Counted from the stretch's first letter, positions 9,410-19,382 are shown. The stretch: DNA of 64,000 nt from Arthrobacter sp. D5-1 (GCF_017357425.1 NZ_CP014571.1:3534001-3598000); one strand, 5' to 3'. Numbers and translations are program-made. Notes: generated by a model not told the origin, from the letters alone.

Positions 9410-9826
9410 CTAAATGCTGGGCACGTCCCAGTCCATGAGGGTTGAACGGATCAGGAACCGCTTCCCTTCGGGAGACTCAACGGAGAACCCACTCCCCCGG
9501 CCCGGAACCACATCTACGGTGAGGTGGGTGTGGGACCAGTAGTTGAACTGTTCCTTGGACATCCAAAACTCGAGAGGCTGTGGCTCGCCGCCGATTCCAA
9601 TGTCGAACCTGCCAAGGAGGATATCGGAGTCGCCGGTCAGGAACTCCCCCGCCGGGTAGCACATGGGGGCGGAGCCGTCGCAGCAGCCGCCCGACTGATG
9701 GAACATGAGAGGCCCATGCTGGTCCCAAAGCTTACGGAGCAGTTCCACGGACACCGCAGTGAGCGCCACCCGGGAGAAGTCTTCCCCGGGCAGCGTCACC
9801 GCGGCTTCCAAGCCGTTGGGATTCAT
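9410..9826 (-). CDS. DUF779 domain-containing protein
   Basis: 138 residues. The cysteine-rich motif GPLMFHQSGGCCDGSAPMC and WSHTHLTVDVVPGRGSGFS identify DUF779. The family is regularly found beside acetaldehyde-type dehydrogenases, but its biochemical role is unknown; the CC and C residues suggest metal binding. It overlaps the adhP stop by one base (TGATG), so it is translationally coupled as the last gene of the operon. Confidence 0.93.
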   Translation of the reverse strand: MNPNGLEAAVTLPGEDFSRVALTAVSVELLRKLWDQHGPLMFHQSGGCCDGSAPMCYPAGEFLTGDSDILLGRFDIGIGGEPQPLEFWMSKEQFNYWSHTHLTVDVVPGRGSGFSVESPEGKRFLIRSTLMDWDVPSI

Positions 9827-10845
9827 CAGAACTTCAGCACCACACGGCCGTCGATCTTGGCGTGCTTCATCTCGTCAAAGACCGCGTTGACCTCGGAGAG
9901 CTCCCGGGTAGAGACCGTTGGCTTGATCTTTCCCTGGGCGTAGAATTCCAGCGCCTCTTCAAGATCCTGCCTTGTGCCCACGATCGAGCCGCGGACGGTC
10001 AGGCCCTTGAGGACGATCTCGAAGATGGGCGCCGGGAAGTCTCCTGGTGGCAACCCGTTGAAGACGATCGTTCCGCCACGACGAGCCATACCGATCGCTT
10101 GTCCAAAGGCCGACGGGTGCACGGCCGTCACCAGGACTCCGTGGCAACCGCCGGTTTCCCGCTGAATGACTTCCGCCGGGTCCTCGTGGAGGGCGTTGAC
10201 CGTCAGTTCGGCGCCGTGCTCGCGGGCCAGAGCCAGCTTGTCGTCGGCAATGTCCACGGCAACCACGCGAAGCCCCATGGCCACCGCGTACTGAACCGCG
10301 ATGTGGCCCAGTCCGCCGATCCCGGAAATAGTGACCCATTGTCCCGGCCTGGCTTCCGTCATCTTGAGGCCCTTGTAGACCGTGACGCCGGCGCACAGGA
10401 CGGGCGCCACTTCCACGGGGTCCGAGCCCTCCGGAATCCGAGCGGCAAAGCGTGTGTCCACCAGCATGTACTCACCGAACGAGCCATCCACGCTGTAGCC
10501 ACCGTTCTGCTGGGACTCGCACAGGGTTTCCCACCCGGTCCGGCAGTACTGGCAGTCACCGCAGGCAGACCAAAGCCAGGCATTGCCCACCAGGTCGCCG
10601 ACAGCAACATCCGTGACACCCTCGCCGAGGGCCACTACTTCTCCCACACCTTCATGGCCCGGGATAAACGGTGGCGTCGGCTTGACCGGCCAGTCGCCTT
10701 CGGCGGCGTGCAGGTCGGTGTGACATACCCCCGAGGTGATGAGGCGGACCAGCGCCTGGCCGGGACCCGGCGTCGGCCTTTCCACTTCCTTGATCTCGAG
10801 GTCGGTACCGAACTTGGTGACGACTGCAGCTTGCATGGTGGTCAT
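9826..10845 (-). CDS. adhP: zinc-dependent alcohol dehydrogenase AdhP
   Basis: 339 residues of the medium-chain dehydrogenase/reductase family. Catalytic zinc ligands are in TSGVCHTDLHAAEGDW and PFIPGHEGVGEV. The structural zinc loop has CGDCQYCRTGWETLC. The nucleotide-binding fold GIGGLGHIAVQYA follows. It oxidises short alcohols or reduces aldehydes with NAD. The ATG at 10845 is chosen because AAAGGAG lies 7 bases upstream; an in-frame start 27 bases earlier lacks this. It follows the aldehyde dehydrogenase by 33 bp. Confidence 0.94.
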   Translation of the reverse strand: MTTMQAAVVTKFGTDLEIKEVERPTPGPGQALVRLITSGVCHTDLHAAEGDWPVKPTPPFIPGHEGVGEVVALGEGVTDVAVGDLVGNAWLWSACGDCQYCRTGWETLCESQQNGGYSVDGSFGEYMLVDTRFAARIPEGSDPVEVAPVLCAGVTVYKGLKMTEARPGQWVTISGIGGLGHIAVQYAVAMGLRVVAVDIADDKLALAREHGAELTVNALHEDPAEVIQRETGGCHGVLVTAVHPSAFGQAIGMARRGGTIVFNGLPPGDFPAPIFEIVLKGLTVRGSIVGTRQDLEEALEFYAQGKIKPTVSTRELSEVNAVFDEMKHAKIDGRVVLKF

Positions 10846-10878
10846 TGACGATCTCCTTTGATCGGTAGACAAGACGGT

Positions 10879-12402
10879 TTAGAAGAAGCCGAGCTTGTTC
10901 TCGTTGTAGCTGACCAGGAGGTTCTTGGTCTGCTGGTAGTGGTCCAGCATCATGGCGTGGTTCTCACGGCCAATACCTGAGGACTTGTAGCCGCCGAACG
11001 CAGCCCCTGCCGGGTAGGCGTGGTAGTTGTTGACCCACACGCGGCCGGCCTGGATTTCCCGGCCTGCGCGGTAGGCGACGTTTCCATTGCGCGACCAGAC
11101 TCCGGCACCCAAGCCGTAGAGAGTGTCGTTGGCGATGCCGATGGCGTCGTTGTAGTCGCTGAACTTGGTGACGGACACCACCGGGCCGAAGATCTCCTCC
11201 TGGAAGATCCGCATCCGGTTGTGGCCTTCGAAAATGGTGGGCTGCACGTAGTAGCCGCCTGCCAGGTCACCCGAAAGCTCCGCCCGGGCACCACCGGTGA
11301 GCACCTTGGCGCCCTCCTGCTTTCCAATGTCGATGTAGGACAGGATCTTCTCCAGTTGGTCGTTGGAGGCCTGGGCTCCAACCTGGGTGTCGGTGTCCAG
11401 CGGGTTGCCCTGGATGATCTTGCTGGTCCTGGCCGTGACGTCGGCCATGAAGGAGTCGTAGATGCCTTCCTGGACCAGGGCGCGGGATGGGCAGGTGCAG
11501 ACTTCGCCTTGGTTGAAGGCAAAGAGCGTGAATCCTTCCTGGGCCTTGTCGTAGAAGGCATCGTTCTGGTCGGCGACGTCATCGAAGAAGATGTTCGGGC
11601 TCTTGCCGCCCAGTTCCAGCGTGACCGGAATGAGGTTGTTCGACGCGTACTGGCTGATCAAACGGCCAGTGGTGGTCTCACCCGTAAAAGCGATCTTGCG
11701 GATCCGGGAGCTGGAAGCCAGCGGCTTTCCGGCCTCAACACCGAAGCCGTTCACGACGTTCACCACGCCGGCCGGAAGGAGGTCTCCGATGAGTTCCATG
11801 AGGACCAGGATGGACGTCGGCGTCTGCTCGGCGGGCTTGAGCACCACGGCGTTGCCGGCGGCGAGCGCGGGTGCCAGCTTCCAGACCGCCATGAGGATGG
11901 GGAAGTTCCAAGGGATGATCTGGCCAACAACGCCCAGCGGCTCCTTGAAGTGGTAAGCCGTGGTGTCCTCGTCAAGCTGGGACAGGTGGCCTTCCTGCGC
12001 CCGGACGGCGGAGGCGAAGTAGCGGAAGTGGTCCGCTGCCAACGGGATGTCGGCGTTAAGGGTCTCGCGGACCGGTTTGCCGTTGTCCCAGGTCTCAGCA
12101 ACCGCGAGGAGCTCCACGTTCTCGTCAATGCGGTCGGCGATCTTGTTCAGGATGGCTGCTCGCTCGGTGGCGGAGGTCTTGCCCCATGAGGGTGCAACCT
12201 TGTGGGCGGCGTCCAGCGCCAGCTCGATGTCCTCGGCGGTGCCGCGGGCAACTTCGCAGAAGGCCTTGCCCGTAACCGGTGTGATGTTCTCGAAGTAAGC
12301 GCCCTTGACCGGGGCAACCCATTCGCCGCCGATCCAATTTTCGTAGCGGTCCTTGAACGTGACCTTCGAACCCTCGGCACCCGGCTGTGCGTAAACAGTC
12401 AT
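10879..12402 (-). CDS. NAD-dependent aldehyde dehydrogenase (ExaC/AcoD-like)
   Basis: 507 residues. The signatures are [20 protein letters not shown], the glutamate in LELGGKSPN and the catalytic Cys region [12 protein letters not shown], where the CTC pattern fits acetaldehyde-type enzymes. It converts aldehydes, probably acetaldehyde from AdhP action, to acids. An AGGAGCTAGC site lies just upstream of ATG. It is the first gene of the aldh-adhP-DUF779 operon and is preceded by an inverted repeat and, further upstream in the same direction, by a GAF-domain regulator. Confidence 0.96.
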   Translation of the reverse strand: MTVYAQPGAEGSKVTFKDRYENWIGGEWVAPVKGAYFENITPVTGKAFCEVARGTAEDIELALDAAHKVAPSWGKTSATERAAILNKIADRIDENVELLAVAETWDNGKPVRETLNADIPLAADHFRYFASAVRAQEGHLSQLDEDTTAYHFKEPLGVVGQIIPWNFPILMAVWKLAPALAAGNAVVLKPAEQTPTSILVLMELIGDLLPAGVVNVVNGFGVEAGKPLASSSRIRKIAFTGETTTGRLISQYASNNLIPVTLELGGKSPNIFFDDVADQNDAFYDKAQEGFTLFAFNQGEVCTCPSRALVQEGIYDSFMADVTARTSKIIQGNPLDTDTQVGAQASNDQLEKILSYIDIGKQEGAKVLTGGARAELSGDLAGGYYVQPTIFEGHNRMRIFQEEIFGPVVSVTKFSDYNDAIGIANDTLYGLGAGVWSRNGNVAYRAGREIQAGRVWVNNYHAYPAGAAFGGYKSSGIGRENHAMMLDHYQQTKNLLVSYNENKLGFF

Positions 12403-12465
12403 TGCTAGCTCCTTTGCTGCGAATCACGGTGGCTGTCGCCATTGATCCGAGCCTAGGAGTCGGGA

Positions 12466-12486
12466 GGTTGCAGCTACGTTGCAACC
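12466..12486 (-). promoter_or_regulatory. candidate operator of the aldehyde dehydrogenase operon
   Basis: Perfect 7-bp arms GGTTGCA and TGCAACC are separated by 7 bases (one helical turn centre-to-centre is 14 bp). The site lies 64-84 bp upstream of the aldehyde dehydrogenase start, where an activator would bind. A second small dyad (GTGAG-4-CTCAC, 12489-12502) sits beside it. The neighbouring GAF regulator is the natural candidate to bind. Confidence 0.5.
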
Positions 12487-12498
12487 ATGTGAGTCAGC

Positions 12499-13851
12499 TC
12501 ACGCTTTGAGTTCCGTTTCGATCCGCTCAAGATCCGCGACGACGGCGGCCCGCTTGGGCGAGCGCGGCGGCAGCAGCTTCAGCACCGCAAGGCGGAGGTC
12601 GACGTCGTACTTCGCCTCGGGCAGCTCAGCGTACTTCAGGAGCGAATCAACGCTGCCGTCGCTGAGCAGCGCCTCACGCAGCAGATGCGAAACCCGCTCA
12701 CGCAACTGCACGACGCCGGGCGCCTCCGAGCGTGGCAGGACCGCACCTTTGTAGATTTCCAGGGCAATGCGATGGGCGCCACGCTGTAAGCAGTTGAGCA
12801 CCTGGCCGGAGTCGGGAAGCAACTCCACGGGGAGCCGGTATGGACGCGATTCAGGAACCGCGTCCGGGCTAAGCTCCTGGATCACTTTGCGGAGGCGCAC
12901 CATCTCGGCCCGCAACGTGGCCGAGTAGCCGTCTCCGGGGTACAACTGGGCGCAGAGGTCCTCAGCGCTGAGCCCGTCAGGATGGCTGCCCAGGATGGCC
13001 AGGATTTCACTGTGCCGCGCGGAAAGGGACACGGTCCGGCCGTCGATGCTGAGAAGGGCCTGGTCGCGGCCCAACAGTTGCAGGCTGTTGCGGTACAGGG
13101 CATGGCCGGAGGTGGCGGCTGCGCTCCGGCGTCGTGGTTTCTCGCGGACGGCCGCGGCCAGCGTCAGGCGTTCGATCCGCAACTGGGCCTGCGCAGCGGC
13201 GACCGTGGCCTCCACCAGGGAGAGGGTGTGCGCGGCGACGGCGGTTTCGGTGCCCGTGATATCCACGACGCCCAGCACGGCACCGGAATCGGGGTCGTGG
13301 AAAGGAACCGCGGTGCAACTCCACGGGTGGACGGAGCGTTTGAAGTGTTCAGCACCGGAGATCTGGATGCTTCGGTCCAAGGCGAGTGCCGTGCCGGGTG
13401 CGCTGGTGCCCACGGAAGCCTCGGACCAGTCGGCGCCGGCCACGAACATCATGCTTTCAGCGCGGCGCTGCATCACCGGGTCGCCATCCACCCACAGGAG
13501 CCGGCCGACGTCGTCGCCCACCGCCACCAACAGGCCGCTGTCATGGCTGGGTTGGACCAGCAGCTTCTTGATCACGGGCATGATGGTGGCCAGCGGATGC
13601 TGCCGGCGGTATTCCTCCAGCTCGTCCTGGTCCATCGCGAGGGGAGCCTCTGCGACGTCGGGGTTGGCTTGCAGGCTGGCCGAACGCTGCCAGGACTCGC
13701 GCACCAAGCGGCGAAGGCCTGAGATCTCCTGGGTGGCTGCCGTGGTTCCGGGACGGATGGAGTCCAAGCGCTCGTGGCCCATCAAGGCACGCTTCTGCAC
13801 CAGCGCCGCGGCCTCGCTGCCTGGAACAGGCGGATGGATTGGATTCCTCAT
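12499..13851 (-). CDS. GAF domain-containing transcriptional regulator, AcoR-like without AAA+ domain
   Basis: 450 residues. The N-terminal part (about 40-90) with LRRLVRESWQRS resembles the start of AcoR-type activators. A GAF sensor follows (about 90-235; SVGTSAPGTALALD, HPWSCTAVPFHDPDSGAVLGVVDITG). The sigma-54 AAA+ module expected in AcoR is absent. Instead, residues 270-345 carry a winged-helix-like region (LSARHSEILAILGSHPDGLSAEDL), then a helical tail. Start ATG with GGGAG upstream. It probably senses an aldehyde or related small molecule and activates the downstream operon with ordinary sigma-70-type polymerase. Confidence 0.9.
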   Translation of the reverse strand: MRNPIHPPVPGSEAAALVQKRALMGHERLDSIRPGTTAATQEISGLRRLVRESWQRSASLQANPDVAEAPLAMDQDELEEYRRQHPLATIMPVIKKLLVQPSHDSGLLVAVGDDVGRLLWVDGDPVMQRRAESMMFVAGADWSEASVGTSAPGTALALDRSIQISGAEHFKRSVHPWSCTAVPFHDPDSGAVLGVVDITGTETAVAAHTLSLVEATVAAAQAQLRIERLTLAAAVREKPRRRSAAATSGHALYRNSLQLLGRDQALLSIDGRTVSLSARHSEILAILGSHPDGLSAEDLCAQLYPGDGYSATLRAEMVRLRKVIQELSPDAVPESRPYRLPVELLPDSGQVLNCLQRGAHRIALEIYKGAVLPRSEAPGVVQLRERVSHLLREALLSDGSVDSLLKYAELPEAKYDVDLRLAVLKLLPPRSPKRAAVVADLERIETELKA

Positions 13852-13940
13852 CGAACTCCCTGGTAGTCCGCACTAACGGTGCTCTGCACGTGTGGTGGGC
13901 GGGACAGTACGGTGAAGTCTAGTTCGGGGAAGGGAGAATG

Positions 13941-15389
13941 TCAGCCGCGGGAGATACGGATCATTTCCTCGCGCGGAACAACCTTGATGCGCTCACGGAC
14001 CACGCCGTCACCTTCGCTGTCGGGCCCTCCCCCGGAAGTCCACGCGGCACCCAGCGCAGCCTCGTGGGCATCGAGCCGGTTCCAGCCCTCCCAGGTGGTG
14101 TACTCGATCCCGCGCTCCTCAAGGAGATCGATAATCGCCTGCGGATCCGGGTTTTCGGCCGGGGGCAGGTTGAGCCTGTCTTCCAGAAGGAAGCCAATGG
14201 TCTCCAAGGCATCACCCTTGGTGTGGCCGATCAGTCCAACCGGTCCGCGCTTGATCCAGCCTGTGGCATAGATTCCCGGTACGGGCTCGCCGTCGGCACC
14301 CAGGACGCGACCGCCGTCGTTCGGTATGACGCCGCGGCGGGCATCGTACTCCAGCTCCTCCAGAGGGGAACCGTGATATCCGATGGCACGGTAGACGGAC
14401 TGCACCGGGTACTCGATGAATTCACCCGTTCCCTTGACGTTGCCCGTTCCGTCCAGCTGCATGCGCTCGAATTTGATCCCCGAGACCTTGCCGGGAGTTT
14501 CCGGCGAGTCCAGGATTTCCACCGGGCTGTGCAGGAAGTGCAGGTGCAGGCGTCGGGAGGAGGGCTGCTCGGATTCGGTGTGCTCTTCCACCAGCCAGTT
14601 GGTCATGGTGTTGACCATGGTCTTGATCTGGTTGTTGGACTTGATGGCTTCATCCGAGGCCGCATCAAACTCGAAGTCCTCCGGGTACAGGACAATGTCC
14701 ACGTCCTTGCAGTGGGACAGTTCGCGCAGTTCCAAAGGGGTGAATTTCACCTGTGCAGGGCCACGTCGGCCGAAGACGTGGACATCGGTGACCGGAGACT
14801 TCTTCAGCCCGGCGAAGACGTTGTCCGGGATCTCCGTGACCAGCAATTCCTCCGGGTGCTTGACCAGCATCCGGGCCACGTCCAAAGCGACGTTGCCGTT
14901 GCCGATGACCGCGATCTCTTTGGCGTCAAGGGGCCAGTCCCGGGGAACGTCCGGGTGTCCGTCGTACCAGGAAACGAAGTCCGCGCCGCCGAAGGAGCCC
15001 TCCAGCTCGACCCCCGGGATGTTCAGGTCCGCATCCTTGATGGCGCCCGTGGAGAAAATCACGGCATCGTAGAAAGCCCGGAAATCGTGGAGCGTCAGGT
15101 CCCTGCCGTAGGTCACGTTTCCCAGGAACCGGATATCACCGCGGTCCAGGACCTTGTGCAACGCGTTCACGATGCCCTTGATGCGCGGATGATCGGGAGC
15201 CACGCCGTAGCGGATCAGCCCGTAGGGCGCCGGGTACGCCTCGAAAAGGTCAATGCTGACCTCCACATCGCCGTCCTTGACCTCGTTGGATTTGGTCAGG
15301 ATGTCCGCGGCATAAACACCTGCGGGACCTGCGCCGACAATGGCAACGCGAAGTGGACGTTGGGGGGTGGTTGCGGCTGAGTTGGACAC
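13941..15389 (-). CDS. fprA: FprA-type NADPH-ferredoxin reductase (copy 1)
   Basis: 482 residues. The FAD-binding motif VAIVGAGPAGVYAADIL is at the N-terminus. PAPYGLIRYGVAPDHP and the NADP-binding IGNGNVALDVAR follow. HVFGRRGPAQVKFTPLELREL is diagnostic for the adrenodoxin reductase/FprA family. It transfers electrons between NADPH and ferredoxin. The start is GTG with GAAGGG upstream. It stands alone here, next to the GAF regulator. A second, closely similar copy is at 27463-28929 beside a siroheme synthase; the tails differ most. Confidence 0.95.
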   Translation of the reverse strand: MSNSAATTPQRPLRVAIVGAGPAGVYAADILTKSNEVKDGDVEVSIDLFEAYPAPYGLIRYGVAPDHPRIKGIVNALHKVLDRGDIRFLGNVTYGRDLTLHDFRAFYDAVIFSTGAIKDADLNIPGVELEGSFGGADFVSWYDGHPDVPRDWPLDAKEIAVIGNGNVALDVARMLVKHPEELLVTEIPDNVFAGLKKSPVTDVHVFGRRGPAQVKFTPLELRELSHCKDVDIVLYPEDFEFDAASDEAIKSNNQIKTMVNTMTNWLVEEHTESEQPSSRRLHLHFLHSPVEILDSPETPGKVSGIKFERMQLDGTGNVKGTGEFIEYPVQSVYRAIGYHGSPLEELEYDARRGVIPNDGGRVLGADGEPVPGIYATGWIKRGPVGLIGHTKGDALETIGFLLEDRLNLPPAENPDPQAIIDLLEERGIEYTTWEGWNRLDAHEAALGAAWTSGGGPDSEGDGVVRERIKVVPREEMIRISRG

Positions 15390-15506
15390 CGTTAGCCCTT
15401 CCGAAGCAGTGAGCCACGCCGTTGTTGGGGCGCGCAGGTTCCAATTCTAGATGTCCACCCCACGCCCGGCCGCTTATATGGCAGGAGTCACGGAAATTCA
15501 CCAAGA

Positions 15507-16595
15507 TTGCGGAATATTGCGTGCCTAGGTGGTGTTGCCGACAATGTGTCGACTCCGGATCAGATAGCTGCCAGCTCTCCCACTACAAGCCAGCCCACGA
15601 CGACGACAGCCGGGGGCGGCGGGCAAAGTACCGGCGGCGTCGGCAAACTTGGCAAGGGTTCCGGCAAGCCAGTACGCAGTGAGTCGACGGCGGGCATCCT
15701 CTTCGGTATAGGCGCCTACGGCCTGTGGGGCCTTCTTCCTCTGTACTTCTTCGTCCTGATGCCGGCCAGCGCCATCGAGATCGTGGCCAACCGGATCGTC
15801 TGGTCCCTGCTCTTCTGTGCGCTGCTCATCACCATCACGCGGGCATGGCGGGTTTTCGGTGCCGCGGTGAAGGACCGTAGCGTGTTCGGCCCCTTGGCCT
15901 TGGCAGCGGGCCTGATCGCCATCAACTGGCTCACCTACACTTTCGGGGTCACCACCGGCCACGCCGTTGAGACGTCACTGGGCTATTTCATCAATCCCTT
16001 GGTCTCAGTCCTCCTGGGTGTCTTTGTTCTCAAGGAAAAGCTGCGTCCCCTGCAGTGGGCAGCGGTGGGTATCGGCTTCGTTGCAGTGGGAGTCCTGACC
16101 TTTTCCTACGGCCAACTCCCGTGGATCGCCCTGATCCTGGCCTTCAGCTTCGGCCTGTACGGTTTCGTCAAAAAGCGTGTGGGACCTAAGGTGGACGCCC
16201 TCACCAGCCTGAGCGTTGAGACAGTCGTCCTGGCTCCATTCGCGGCCATCACCATGGTGGTCCTGGGTGTGACAGGCGCTGAAACACTCACCACCATGGG
16301 CGCCGGCCACTTCTGGTTGCTGGTGGCTTCCGGTGTGATCACGGCCGTGCCGCTGCTCTTCTTCGGTGCTTCAGCCCGCCGTTTGCCCATGACCACCATC
16401 GGCCTGCTGCAATACTTTGCCCCGGTCCTCCAGTTCGTCGTGGCCCTGACGGTGTTCAACGAAACCATGACCACGGCCCGCTGGATCGGCTTCTGTGTGG
16501 TGTGGCTGGCCCTGATCCTGCTCACCATCGACATGCTCCGCACCACCCGAAAGAACTCGGTGCTGAAGAAAAAGGCCCGACTGGCTGCCGCGTAA
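15507..16595 (+). CDS. rarD: RarD/EamA family transporter
   Basis: About 300 residues of RarD-type DMT transporter with 10 membrane helices (YGLWGLLPLYFFVLMPASAIEIVANRIVWS; the EKLRPLQWAAVGIGFVAVG segment). A low-complexity N-terminal extension of about 55 residues is rich in Thr, Ser and Gly. The start is uncertain: TTG at 15507 and GTG at 15546 both lack a clear ribosome binding site, and the extension may be partly untranslated. The substrate is unknown (RarD was named for chloramphenicol sensitivity). It is followed by a palindromic repeat that may also end transcription. Confidence 0.87.
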   Translation: MRNIACLGGVADNVSTPDQIAASSPTTSQPTTTTAGGGGQSTGGVGKLGKGSGKPVRSESTAGILFGIGAYGLWGLLPLYFFVLMPASAIEIVANRIVWSLLFCALLITITRAWRVFGAAVKDRSVFGPLALAAGLIAINWLTYTFGVTTGHAVETSLGYFINPLVSVLLGVFVLKEKLRPLQWAAVGIGFVAVGVLTFSYGQLPWIALILAFSFGLYGFVKKRVGPKVDALTSLSVETVVLAPFAAITMVVLGVTGAETLTTMGAGHFWLLVASGVITAVPLLFFGASARRLPMTTIGLLQYFAPVLQFVVALTVFNETMTTARWIGFCVVWLALILLTIDMLRTTRKNSVLKKKARLAAA

Positions 16596-16616
16596 GCGCG
16601 AGGACAGTCCGCCAAA

Positions 16617-16675
16617 TCGCGGGAATCCTGCCAACTCGCCGGAAGTTTCCCGGCGAACTGGCACGGTTCCCGCGA
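16617..16675. repeat. imperfect palindromic repeat, copy 1 (upstream of polysaccharide lyase)
   Basis: A 59-bp imperfect palindrome with outer arms TCGCGGGAA and TTCCCGCGA, continuing inward through TGCCA/TGGCA-like and CGCCGG/CCGGCG pairs. GCGAG (16598-16602) and CTCGCTTTTT just outside could extend the hairpin into a terminator for rarD. It shares its plan with the element at 19383-19459 on the other side of the lyase gene. No gene lies in 16596-16928. Confidence 0.65.
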
Positions 16676-16928
16676 ACTCGCTTTTTGGCCACATCACGGG
16701 CTGTGCAGTTCTGTTCATTTCTGTTGAGAGAGCCGGGACTCGGACATAAGGTTGCGGAAACTTTCCCCACCACGTCCACCTCTCGCCTTCAACGCCTGGT
16801 CGCCCTCTTAGCTGCTTGTCGTGGCCCTTCCCATCGCTGGGGAGACCGCCGTCGCATATCTGTTGGGTGGGGTGGCGTTCCGGGCCGCAGCCTTGAACGG
16901 AGCAGTTTTGAACTTCAACGGACCCACT

Positions 16929-19349
16929 ATGAGCCGCCGGACCCTTTTCCAAACCGCAGGGGCAGCCGCCCTCGCGGGTGCACTTCTTTCCCACGCCGGA
17001 CCGTCTTTTGCGGCCTCCGATCCAGGGTTGCAGGAGCTCATCAACCGCAGGCGCCTGGTGCTGACAGGTGGCCGAAACGCAGCAGACATCCCCGAACTCG
17101 CTGCCCAGCTTGAAGGAATGGGCAAGACCGCCGAAAAGTGGTGGACGTCCATGGACAAGACCGCTGCACGAACGTCGCTGTGGAGCGACATCCCTTTGAC
17201 CGGGATCGGACAGTCCGCCGCAGCTACCGGCAACATGGGCCTGCACTTCAACCGGCTCTACGACATGGCACTTGGATACGCGGTCCAGGGCAACCCCTAC
17301 GCAGGGAACCCTGAGCTGGCCGCAGACATTGTTGCCGGGCTTCAACTTCTCAGCAGCACTGCGTACAAGCCGTCCATCAAAGCAGCAGGGAACTGGTGGT
17401 TCTGGGAGATTGGCGTCCCCCGCAAGACCGTGGACATCCTGACGCTGCTTCATGCGGAAGTCCCGGAAGCCTTGCGGACATCCCTGCTGGCAGCCGTCCG
17501 CTGGTTCGCCCCCAACCCCAACTGGCGCGGCCGTGCTACATCCCTGGCAGAAACCGGCGCCAACCGGGTGGACAAGTCACTGGCCTGCTGCATGCGGGGC
17601 ATCCTGGACAACAGGACGGACGAGATCACGCTGGGCCGGGACGCCCTGAGCGATACCGTGCGCGGCGGGACCAACAGCGTCTTTACCTACGTGACCAGTG
17701 GTGACGGCTTCTACGCTGATGGTTCCTACGTTCAGCACTCCTACCTCCCCTACGCAGGAACATACGGAGTGGTGGCCTTGGCAGGGATCGCCGAGATCAT
17801 CGCAATGTTGGGAGGCAGCACCTGGGCAATCAACGACCCCAAACGTTCCGTACTCTTGGACGCCGTGGAGGACACCTACGCCCCGTTCGTGTGGGACGGC
17901 CGCATCATGGACACCATCCGGGGGCGTGCGGTCTCCCGTCAGCGCGAACCCGACTACGTCAGCGGGTTCGGACTCATCTCTGCGGTCCTGTTGCTGGCAC
18001 CGGGTTGCGACGAGCCCTACCGTTCACGATTCCTGGCTCTGGCCAAGGGCTGGTTGGAACGCTGCGCGGACCAGAAACTCGTGGGGCATCCGACGCAGAG
18101 CCTGGCAAAGTCCTTGCTGTCCCTGGGCGTCCTCTCCGATTCCGCCGTAGTCGCTGTCCCGGCGCCCGTCTACAGCCGCATGTTCGCCGACCAGGACCGA
18201 CTGGTCCATCACCGCCCCCAGTGGGGCTGCACGGTGAACCTCTCTTCCAAGAGGATCGGCCGCTACGAATGGGGCAACAGCGAGAACAACCTCGGCTGGT
18301 ACCAGGGTGATGGCATGACCTTCCTGTACACGCGAACCGATCCGTCCCAGTTCAGCGCTGACTTCTGGCCCACCGTGGACCCCTATGCCCTGCCCGGGAC
18401 CACCGTCAATGACCAGGTCCGGGCGAGCGGTGCAGGGGGAGCAGGGACCGGGATCCCCCGCGCTTTCCAAGCCTTCGCCGGCGGCCTCACAGTAGACGGC
18501 CGTTGGGGTGTGATCGGCATGGACCACCTCAACCACAACAAGACGCTTTCCGGCCGGAAGTCGTGGTTCTTCCTGGATGACGCGGTGGTCTGCCTCGGCG
18601 CGGGCATCACCGGCACGGGAGGTACGGCAGTCATGACCACTGTGGAGAACAGGTCGTTCGCCGCAGGTTCAGTGCCGGCTGTGAGGACCGATTCCCGAAA
18701 TCGTCGGATGGGCGCCGGTGATACACCCGTTGTCGTGGAGCGTTCCGTGCACCTCGAAGGCCACGGAGGTTACGTGTTCCTCGACGCACCCGGCGTTTCG
18801 GGAACACCCGAGGTTGCCGTCGTCAGCCGGACGGGAAGCTGGTTCGACGTCAATTCAGGGGCAGACACCGGCGGCACCACCGATCCCGTCTCCCGGGATT
18901 ATGTGACCATCACTCACCGCCATGGCAAAGACCCGGTGGCGTCCGGCTACGCGTATATGGTCCTGCCGGCTGCAGGCCACTCCACCACGTTCTCCCAGTC
19001 CGCAAGCCCCGACGTGAAGGTCCTGGCCAACTCTGCCGGGGTCCAGATGGTGGAAGTGGCCAAGGACAAGCTGGTGATGGCCAACTTTTTCGCGACAGGT
19101 TCCGCCGGCGGATACACAGCCTCCGGGCCGTGCACGGTGGCCGCAATGCAGTCCGGGGACAAGCTCACTTTGTCCGTGGCAGACCCGTCCCGGACGCAAT
19201 CTTCAGTACGGATCACTCTCGATGACTCGGCGAGGTCCACGCTGGTGGATTCCGATGCCGGGGTGTCCCTGGTGAGCGCCAATCCGCTGGTCATCGAGGT
19301 CCAACTCGACGGACACGGCCACCAGAAAAACCTGACGCTGGGCAGCTAG
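16929..19349 (+). CDS. polysaccharide lyase family 8 (hyaluronate/chondroitin/xanthan lyase type)
   Basis: 806 residues from the ATG at 16929. That start gives a twin-arginine-like signal peptide (MSRRTLFQTAGAAALAGALL) ending near FAASD; the open frame back to 16821 would bury it, so 16929 is preferred although its ribosome binding site is weak. The helical toroid (about 50-370) holds the PL8 catalytic motifs: NWWFWEIG (Asn), DGSYVQHSYLPYAGTYG (His and Tyr) and RGRAVSR (Arg). Beta-sandwich domains follow. It cleaves uronic-acid polysaccharides outside the cell. The substrate cannot be read from sequence. It is a lone gene flanked by related palindromes. Confidence 0.93.
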   Translation: MSRRTLFQTAGAAALAGALLSHAGPSFAASDPGLQELINRRRLVLTGGRNAADIPELAAQLEGMGKTAEKWWTSMDKTAARTSLWSDIPLTGIGQSAAATGNMGLHFNRLYDMALGYAVQGNPYAGNPELAADIVAGLQLLSSTAYKPSIKAAGNWWFWEIGVPRKTVDILTLLHAEVPEALRTSLLAAVRWFAPNPNWRGRATSLAETGANRVDKSLACCMRGILDNRTDEITLGRDALSDTVRGGTNSVFTYVTSGDGFYADGSYVQHSYLPYAGTYGVVALAGIAEIIAMLGGSTWAINDPKRSVLLDAVEDTYAPFVWDGRIMDTIRGRAVSRQREPDYVSGFGLISAVLLLAPGCDEPYRSRFLALAKGWLERCADQKLVGHPTQSLAKSLLSLGVLSDSAVVAVPAPVYSRMFADQDRLVHHRPQWGCTVNLSSKRIGRYEWGNSENNLGWYQGDGMTFLYTRTDPSQFSADFWPTVDPYALPGTTVNDQVRASGAGGAGTGIPRAFQAFAGGLTVDGRWGVIGMDHLNHNKTLSGRKSWFFLDDAVVCLGAGITGTGGTAVMTTVENRSFAAGSVPAVRTDSRNRRMGAGDTPVVVERSVHLEGHGGYVFLDAPGVSGTPEVAVVSRTGSWFDVNSGADTGGTTDPVSRDYVTITHRHGKDPVASGYAYMVLPAAGHSTTFSQSASPDVKVLANSAGVQMVEVAKDKLVMANFFATGSAGGYTASGPCTVAAMQSGDKLTLSVADPSRTQSSVRITLDDSARSTLVDSDAGVSLVSANPLVIEVQLDGHGHQKNLTLGS

Positions 19350-19382
19350 GCGCGATCCGCCGTCGAGCGTTCAGTGTTCCCA

